Source: Flavobacterium agrisoli (GTDB lineage Bacteria; Bacteroidota; Bacteroidia; Flavobacteriales; Flavobacteriaceae). Taken from it: a stretch of DNA of 64,000 bases. The notes beneath the pieces are model-generated. The model ran no database searches and was not told the DNA's origin. It saw only the letters and a list, made by a program, of their open reading frames with translations. Below are positions 59,501-64,000 of the stretch, piece after piece. The stretch spans positions 182,459-246,458 of the forward strand of contig NZ_JAEHFV010000006.1 in NCBI RefSeq assembly GCF_016522065.1, given 5' to 3'. The position numbers and the translations under genes were made by a program. Each line of letters begins with the position of its first letter. The first letter of the stretch is position 1.

Positions 59501-60123
59501 CATTATTACGCGATTCGAATGTTTTTGTTTTTTATCCTAGTTCCAATAATAATCTGGATAAGTTAGATGGATACACAAAATTGAGTGATAAAGCTAAAAA
59601 TAGTTTTGGAGCAAGTTTTGATGTTTATCAGAAGAAATTTAGTAAAACAGATACAGTTATTTTTGGAGAAACGGTCTCTCCTTCATGTATTGCAGTTGCT
59701 CCTTATTATAGTATGGGAGAAAAGGATGATTCTCGTAAAACATTGGTTTTAGAAGCTGAACTTGCCGAAACAAAAGGCAAAGGAATTATTACCAGTAATT
59801 TTAAAAATGCCGATTTCATAGAATTTACAGAAAGAACACCTAATAGCGTGAAATTTGTAGTAAAACCTGGTGTTGCTGGAGTTTATTTGATGCGTTTTAA
59901 ATTTATAAATTGTAATGAAACGCCTTTAAAAGTAAAATTCAAAATGCAGGATGCCTACGGAATTATGATGCGTGATGATACTATTGAATTTGCTCCAACT
60001 CCTGATAAATGGAAGATTTTAAATACAACTTCAGGTGGTTACATCAATGCAGGAACATATACCATTACTTTGGAAGGGGATGATATGTATGGATTAATGT
60101 TGGACGCATTTGAGTTTCAGTAA
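56599..60123 (+). CDS. GH2 glycosidase with malectin-like and C-terminal accessory domains
   Basis: The protein is 1174 residues from ATG 56599 with signal peptide (FIVLFISYFAWSQN). The GH2 part has the sugar-binding domain (VPHNWDQYYGFRRAKHG, WVNGQKVGEHKGGRT), an Ig domain and a TIM barrel with VMWGLQNESTIP (Glu439, acid/base) and LLNGEYGAWRSHD (Glu507, nucleophile). After it come a malectin-like domain (about 723-895; YLYRVNSGGSEFKDTFGNIW, VELFFTEPWYG) and a large C-terminal region of unclear fold. Substrates could be beta-galactose, beta-galacturonate or beta-glucuronate of pectin. The in-frame ATG at 56539 overlaps the previous gene and precedes a polar leader, so 56599 is preferred. The 1-bp gap implies co-translation with the upstream gene. 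Confidence 0.82.
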   Translation: MKKINSLFIVLFISYFAWSQNGGKSARSRVEVSLNSLWQTILMDELPVSENEFVKKPNVNEQWQIVTVPHNWDQYYGFRRAKHGNLHGTAWYHRNLTLDKKQKGKQHFLFFEGVSSYATVWVNGQKVGEHKGGRTTFTIDITKAISFDKNNEILVKAAHPEFIADLPWVCGGCSGEWGFSEGSQPMGIFRPVTLVVTNDIRIEPFGVHIWNDKTTSKEKALLHTTTEIKNYGTSNKSLIIENNLFDSNGKLVTSSKSDLEFIAGEIKEISQTLPQISNPKLWSPSNPYLYQLVTSIFENGKKIDELKTPYGIRWVSWPVSRDGKDNRFYINDEPFFVNGTCEYEHQIGNSHAFSQEQIKARVEQIKAAGFNAFREAHQPHNLEYQKLLDENGILFWSQFSAHIWYDTPKFKENFKILLREWIKERRNNPSVVMWGLQNESTIPKAFAEECTQIIREMDPLSEKQRIVTTCNGGEGTDWNVVQNWSGTYGGDPFNYDLEMRNQLLNGEYGAWRSHDLHTEGEFDQKGILSENRFSQLMEIKVREAESVRDKMAGQFQWIFASHENPGRTQNGEGYRDIDKVGPVNYKGLFSIWGEPLDAYYMYRANYVSAKTNPMVYIVSHTWPNRWDEPGVKNGIDIYSNCDAVELFNDINSVSLGKLKNPGIGKHFQFNNVNIQYNVLYAVGYVNGVAVAKDYIVLNNLPEAPGLKNTTEKIETILQPKKSYNYLYRVNSGGSEFKDTFGNIWSADVHKTKENTWGSVSWTDSFTDLPAFYASQRMTYDPIEGTENDKLFQTFRYGVDKLKYEFPAPDGKYLVELFFTEPWYGTGEGMNCENWRLFDIAINDEIVAQDVDIWKEVGHDKAFKLSFKAKSKNGKIVISFPNVKVGQAIISGIAISTKNKKIEAAPASPKNIQNVVLNSNLEYNIETWLDINSKQFNDSDIQFTQVPSEISGAEFIQFPKNKTNSGSLTLLRDSNVFVFYPSSNNNLDKLDGYTKLSDKAKNSFGASFDVYQKKFSKTDTVIFGETVSPSCIAVAPYYSMGEKDDSRKTLVLEAELAETKGKGIITSNFKNADFIEFTERTPNSVKFVVKPGVAGVYLMRFKFINCNETPLKVKFKMQDAYGIMMRDDTIEFAPTPDKWKILNTTSGGYINAGTYTITLEGDDMYGLMLDAFEFQ

Positions 60124-60218
60124 TTTTTAGAAGATAGAGTAAAGAGTAAAGAAAATAGAGGTCAAAGTAAAAAGAAATCTGCGCAAATCTACTTGCCAAA
60201 CTTTTAAAACTTAAATGA

Positions 60219-60237
60219 CTTATATGGTTTAAAAAAA
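60219..60237 (+). repeat. CTTATATGGTTTAAAAAAA element, copy 2
   Basis: Exact match to 18998-19016, again 9 bp before a start codon (60246) and preceded by CTTAAAT. Confidence 0.55.
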
Positions 60238-60245
60238 TAATTGCA

Positions 60246-62663
60246 ATGGTAAAAAGAATAGGAATTGTATTGGTGTTATTGCTTTCAACAGCAGGTTTTG
60301 CACAAACTAAACAAGCTAGAATCATTGAAGATTTCAATAAAAACTGGAACTTTAAACTAGGCGATTATCCATCGGCGGTGCAAGCTAACTTCAATACAAC
60401 AGCTTGGCGAAAACTTCAATTACCACACGATTGGAGTATCGAAGGCGCATTCAATAAAGAGCTTCCAACAGGAACTAAACAAGGATTTTTGCCTGCAGGA
60501 AAAGGCTGGTATCGCAAAACATTTGTCTTGCCAAAAGATTGGGAAAGCAAATCGATTTCGATAGAATTTGACGGTGTTTTCAAGAACAGTGAAGTCTTTA
60601 TCAACGGACATTCGCTGGGAATTCGTCCTAGTGGGTACATTTCCTTTGCTTACGAAATGACTCCTTACTTGCATTTCGGAAAGCAAGAAAATGTTATTGC
60701 CGTAAAAGTGGATAACGATGCACAGCCCAATTCCAGATGGTACACCGGTTCTGGGATTTATAGAAACGTAAGTTTGGTAGCTGTCGAAAAATTGCATGTA
60801 GCACATTGGGGAACTTATGTAACTACTCCTAAAATCAGTAAAGAAAAAGCATCGGTACATTTTGAAGTGACTATAGAAAATAAAGCAAATACTGAAAAAG
60901 AATTCAAATTTGTCACCTCCATTGTAGATGCTAAAAATAAAGAAGTAGCCAATGCAGTGTCATCAGAAAAAATAGAGGCAAATGCCAATTCTAAAAAAAC
61001 ACATAATTTGGAAGTGAAAAATCCAAACTTATGGGATACCGAAAATCCGTATTTGTATAAAGTGCTTACCAAAATTTACGAGAATAAAAAATTGGTTGAT
61101 ACTTATGAAACACCATTAGGAATTCGATTTTTCTCTTTTGATGTCGAAAAGGGATTTTCTTTAAACGGAAAACCAACCAAAATATACGGAGTCTGTCTGC
61201 ATCACGACAACGGTGCTTTAGGAGCTGTAGAGAATATTCATGCCGTTCGACGTAAACTTACTCTGCTGAAAGAAATGGGTTGTAATGCTATTAGAATGTC
61301 ACATAATCCGCATTCGTTGGAGATGATGCAATTGTGTGATGAAATGGGTTTCATTGTCCAAGACGAAGCATTTGATGTTTGGAAAAAACCAAAAGTAAAG
61401 AATGATGCTCACAAAGAATGGGATGCATGGCACAAAAGAGATTTAGAAGATTTGATTTTGAGAGACCGCAACAATCCGTCGGTGATGATGTGGAGCATTG
61501 GGAACGAAATCCGTGAACAATTCGACAGTACCGGAATTGCGATTACCAGAGAATTGGCACAAATCGTAAAAAATCTGGATACCACTCGTCCAATAACAAG
61601 TGCGTTGACAGAGAATGTTCCGGAGAAGAATTTCATTTATCAATCAGGTGCTTTGGATTTATTAGGGTTCAATTACAAACACGAAGATTACGCAACTTTT
61701 CCAGCGCGTTTCAAGGGACAAAAAATAATTGCTTCCGAGACTGTTTCTGCTCTTGAAACCCGCGGACATTATGATCAGCCTTCGGACGTGGTTAAAGCTT
61801 GGCCTGTAAAATATGGAGAGAAATTTGATGGCAATGCAGACTGGACGGTTTCGGCTTACGATAATGTAAAATCATTTTGGGGTTCGACGCATGAAGAAAG
61901 CTGGAAAGCAATAAAAAACTCCGATTTCATTGCGGGTACTTTTGTCTGGACTGGTTTTGATTATATCGGCGAACCCGACCCGTATCCGTATCCGGCGCGT
62001 AGTTCGTATTTCGGAATTATTGATTTGGCAGGACTCCCGAAAGATGTCTATTATATGTACCAAAGCGAATGGACAAACAAACCCGTTTTGCACATTTTTC
62101 CGCACTGGAATTGGCAAAAAGATCAGGAAGTCGACGTTTGGGCGTATTACAACAATGCCGATGAAGTAGAATTATTCCTGAACGGAAAATCATTGGGTAA
62201 AAAATCCAAACAAAATGATGATTTACATATTTTTTGGCGTGTAAAATTTGAACCCGGAACGTTAAAAGCCATTTCCAGAAAAGATGGAAAAGTAGTTTTA
62301 GAAAAAGAAATTCACACCGCTGGAACGCCATCCAAAATTGTTTTAAAGGCTGACAAAACCACCATGAAAAACGATACGTATGATTTGGTTTACGTAACGG
62401 TTTCTATCACTGACAAAGACGGAAATTTAATTCCAAATGCCAACGATTTAGTTAATTTTGAAGTCACCGGTGGAGGGAAATTAGTAGGCGTTGATAACGG
62501 TTATCAAGCCAATTTGGAGTCGTTTAAAGCGAATTCATGTAAAGTATACAACGGCAAATGTATTGCCATCATTCAATCTAACGGGAAGAAAGAAAAGATT
62601 CAGTTGAAAGCTTCAACTGGTAACGGAATTGATTCTGCAAGCCTTAGCTTAAAAGTGAAGTAA
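60246..62663 (+). CDS. GH2 beta-galactosidase-like enzyme with DUF4982 and C-terminal Ig-like domain
   Basis: The 805-residue secreted protein (signal ending AGFAQT) has the GH2 sugar-binding domain (LQLPHDWSIEGAF, GKGWYRKTFVLP, VFINGHSLGIRPSGY), an Ig domain and a TIM barrel. YGVCLHHDNGALGA, MMWSIGNEIREQ (Glu421, acid/base) and IIASETVSALETRG (Glu498, nucleophile) mark the active site. A DUF4982 domain (about 620-690; NADEVELFLNGKSLGKKSK) and a bacterial Ig-like tail (about 700-805) follow. This GH2 subgroup is usually annotated beta-galactosidase and is common in Bacteroidetes clusters. Here it should take beta-linked galactose or a uronate from pectic side chains (inference). It is the last gene of the cluster, followed by a strong terminator. 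Confidence 0.88.
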   Translation: MVKRIGIVLVLLLSTAGFAQTKQARIIEDFNKNWNFKLGDYPSAVQANFNTTAWRKLQLPHDWSIEGAFNKELPTGTKQGFLPAGKGWYRKTFVLPKDWESKSISIEFDGVFKNSEVFINGHSLGIRPSGYISFAYEMTPYLHFGKQENVIAVKVDNDAQPNSRWYTGSGIYRNVSLVAVEKLHVAHWGTYVTTPKISKEKASVHFEVTIENKANTEKEFKFVTSIVDAKNKEVANAVSSEKIEANANSKKTHNLEVKNPNLWDTENPYLYKVLTKIYENKKLVDTYETPLGIRFFSFDVEKGFSLNGKPTKIYGVCLHHDNGALGAVENIHAVRRKLTLLKEMGCNAIRMSHNPHSLEMMQLCDEMGFIVQDEAFDVWKKPKVKNDAHKEWDAWHKRDLEDLILRDRNNPSVMMWSIGNEIREQFDSTGIAITRELAQIVKNLDTTRPITSALTENVPEKNFIYQSGALDLLGFNYKHEDYATFPARFKGQKIIASETVSALETRGHYDQPSDVVKAWPVKYGEKFDGNADWTVSAYDNVKSFWGSTHEESWKAIKNSDFIAGTFVWTGFDYIGEPDPYPYPARSSYFGIIDLAGLPKDVYYMYQSEWTNKPVLHIFPHWNWQKDQEVDVWAYYNNADEVELFLNGKSLGKKSKQNDDLHIFWRVKFEPGTLKAISRKDGKVVLEKEIHTAGTPSKIVLKADKTTMKNDTYDLVYVTVSITDKDGNLIPNANDLVNFEVTGGGKLVGVDNGYQANLESFKANSCKVYNGKCIAIIQSNGKKEKIQLKASTGNGIDSASLSLKVK

Positions 62664-62683
62664 ATACAATTTTAGAGATAATG

Positions 62684-62712
62684 AAACGCCTTCAGTAATG
62701 AGGGCGTTTTTT
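62684..62712 (+). terminator. Intrinsic terminator closing the pectin cluster
   Basis: A ten-base-pair stem (62684-62693 with 62700-62709, one G-T pair, core AACGCC/GGCGTT) with a 6-nt loop, followed by a run of six T. It marks the right end of the locus. Confidence 0.9.
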
Positions 62713-62759
62713 ATTAGATTTGTTATTAATTGTTTTAGTCTATAGTATTTAATTATGAT

Positions 62760-63836
62760 ATGTGTGTAACATTTAATAAAATAGGTTCTCTAAAGGAGAT
62801 TGAATATCATTTAAAGGAAAATAAAATTAGTGATTTACATTCTATTGATGATTTACAAAGTTTTTATAGAAATTATTCTAACTATAGAAATAAAATTATT
62901 TCACATCATAATGTTTTAATCTATGATGAAAAAAAATCTCTAGAAAAAGAAATTTCTGAATTAGAAACAAAGTTTTTAAATATAACTGAGTATTTTGAAA
63001 AACAAAAAAGGGAGAACTTAGAAAAGTCTTACTCCAATATAGAGAATTTACCCAAGGTAAATAACAATCCATTTTTGATTATTAAAGATTATTATTTGAA
63101 TTTAATGATTTGGTTAGAGATTTGGTTCATACCAATAATTTATTTTTTTAAATATAATTATGCCATAAGATGTGATGAAAAACATATTAGTAATAAAAAG
63201 AAGCGGTATGATTTTATAACTTATAAATTTGATCAAGCAGTTATCCAAAGTGGAGAAATAGAATTAATGGAAATCGATAAAAAGTATCATCTTATAGATT
63301 TTCTTAAAAATTACATTTATGGAGCTATTGGAGAGGAAAAAGTGTCGGCGGTATTAGGGAATTTATCTGATGATTATATTTTAATTAATGATTTTTGCAA
63401 TTCGTTTAAAAAAGTTATTCGAAACCCTAATGAATCTGATTTTATAAAATCTATTCAAGTTGACCATCTGGTTGTATCACCCTCAGGTATTTTTTTAATT
63501 GAAACTAAAAATTGGAGCGAGAATTCAATTAATAATATCGATTTGCATTCGCCAATTATGCAGGTGAAGAGGTCTAATTATGCCTTATTTAAAATTTTAA
63601 ATGATGAACAGAATAAGTCATTATTAAATTTAAAAAAACATCATTTTGGGAAAAAGAAAATACCAATTAAAAACATTGTAGTTTTTATTAATAATAAGCC
63701 AAAAGAAGAATTTCAGTTTGTTAAAATTTTGATTTTGGATGATTTGTTGTCATATATAAAATATTTTGAGCCAATTTTTTCGGTTGAAGAGACTCGGTCT
63801 ATTGCTAATTTCTTATTAAAAATATCGAATAAATAA
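62760..63836 (+). CDS. NERD-domain (nuclease-related) membrane-associated protein
   Basis: The 358-residue protein has a coiled-coil-like N-terminus (about 40-115; EKKSLEKEISELETKFLN), a hydrophobic segment (about 112-135; LNLMIWLEIWFIPIIYFF) and a C-terminal NERD domain (about 185-300). Its landmarks are YGAIGEEKVSAVLGNL, SIQVDHLVVSPSGIFLIET followed by KNW, and IPIKNIVVFIN. The D and E-x-K residues match the NERD nuclease-like core. The NERD domain is found in proteins of DNA processing, stress and sometimes defence. The gene lies after the terminator that closes the pectin cluster and has even more A/T-rich codon use, so it is a separate unit and probably not involved in glycan use. No signal peptide is seen. 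Confidence 0.75.
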   Translation: MCVTFNKIGSLKEIEYHLKENKISDLHSIDDLQSFYRNYSNYRNKIISHHNVLIYDEKKSLEKEISELETKFLNITEYFEKQKRENLEKSYSNIENLPKVNNNPFLIIKDYYLNLMIWLEIWFIPIIYFFKYNYAIRCDEKHISNKKKRYDFITYKFDQAVIQSGEIELMEIDKKYHLIDFLKNYIYGAIGEEKVSAVLGNLSDDYILINDFCNSFKKVIRNPNESDFIKSIQVDHLVVSPSGIFLIETKNWSENSINNIDLHSPIMQVKRSNYALFKILNDEQNKSLLNLKKHHFGKKKIPIKNIVVFINNKPKEEFQFVKILILDDLLSYIKYFEPIFSVEETRSIANFLLKISNK

Positions 63837-64000
63837 TTACGAGGAAATTTATATTTTATATTGTTGTAAAAAAAACCGAAAATCTTCAAACAGATTCTGG
63901 ATTTCTCCCCGCTAGTGCGAGTGCAATGTCATTAAGTTAAGCCGAAATTAAATGGTATCCTTTTGATTTTTAGTTATTTTAGGTTTCACTCTAGCCCTGT
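63837..64000 (+). other. Non-coding edge after the NERD gene
   Basis: No open frame. It contains a weak hairpin (AATCTTCAAACAGATT, 63881-63896) and a mildly GC-richer stretch (CCCCGCTAGTGCGAGTGC, 63908-63925). The latter may be part of an intergenic repeat or a mobile-element end beyond the window, but this cannot be decided here. Confidence 0.3.

Overview
The window looks like a chromosomal piece of a Flavobacteriaceae member, most likely Flavobacterium or a close relative. The evidence is AT-rich DNA with A/T-rich spacers, one SusC/SusD outer-membrane pair, Bacteroidetes-style lipoprotein signals (SC or SCK after a short hydrophobic stretch), and several families of small palindromic intergenic repeats. 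Every gene I accept is on the + strand. No tRNA, rRNA, CRISPR array, transposase or phage gene was seen.

About 62.6 kb (positions 1 to 62663) is one very large polysaccharide-utilization locus aimed at pectin, probably including its complex parts (rhamnogalacturonan I and/or II). Left arm (1-20012): the end of a GH78-like alpha-L-rhamnosidase, two beta-propeller glycosidases, a LacZ-type GH2, a GH106 rhamnosidase, an SGNH-type acetylesterase, a DUF5703 protein related to GH95, a modular PL1 pectate lyase, a GH127 protein and a CE8 pectin methylesterase, closed by a strong terminator at 20037-20068. Centre (20069-27832): a 566-bp regulatory gap with a perfect tandem 10-bp repeat, then SusC, SusD, a hairpin, a PL1 lyase and a second strong terminator. 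Right arm (27852-62712): a DUF3826 protein, another PL1, a beta-helix/DUF6298-type protein, a GH140 apiosidase-like enzyme, GH28, a GH43, a sialidase-fold protein, a small membrane protein resembling a fragment of cytochrome oxidase subunit I, GH78, an esterase with an STN-like N-terminus, GH95, an (alpha/alpha)6 lipoprotein (GH63/GH142-like), GH78, a BNR-repeat lipoprotein, an exported sugar-isomerase-like protein, a GH67/GH20-like TIM-barrel protein and two GH2 enzymes, closed by a terminator at 62684-62712. A NERD-domain gene follows and is probably unrelated.

Working model (inference): PL1 lyases and the methyl- and acetylesterases open the homogalacturonan/rhamnogalacturonan backbone. 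SusCD imports oligosaccharides. Periplasmic enzymes then strip rhamnose (GH78 x3, GH106), L-fucose or L-galactose (GH95), apiose (GH140), arabinose or aceric acid (GH127, GH142-like), galactose or glucuronic acid (GH2 x3) and galacturonic acid (GH28). GH140 is the best single pointer to RG-II. No hybrid two-component regulator, ECF sigma/anti-sigma pair or AraC regulator is present, so control must come from outside the window.

Family names rest on recognised motifs and domain layout, not on database searches. Residue numbers use the start chosen in each entry.
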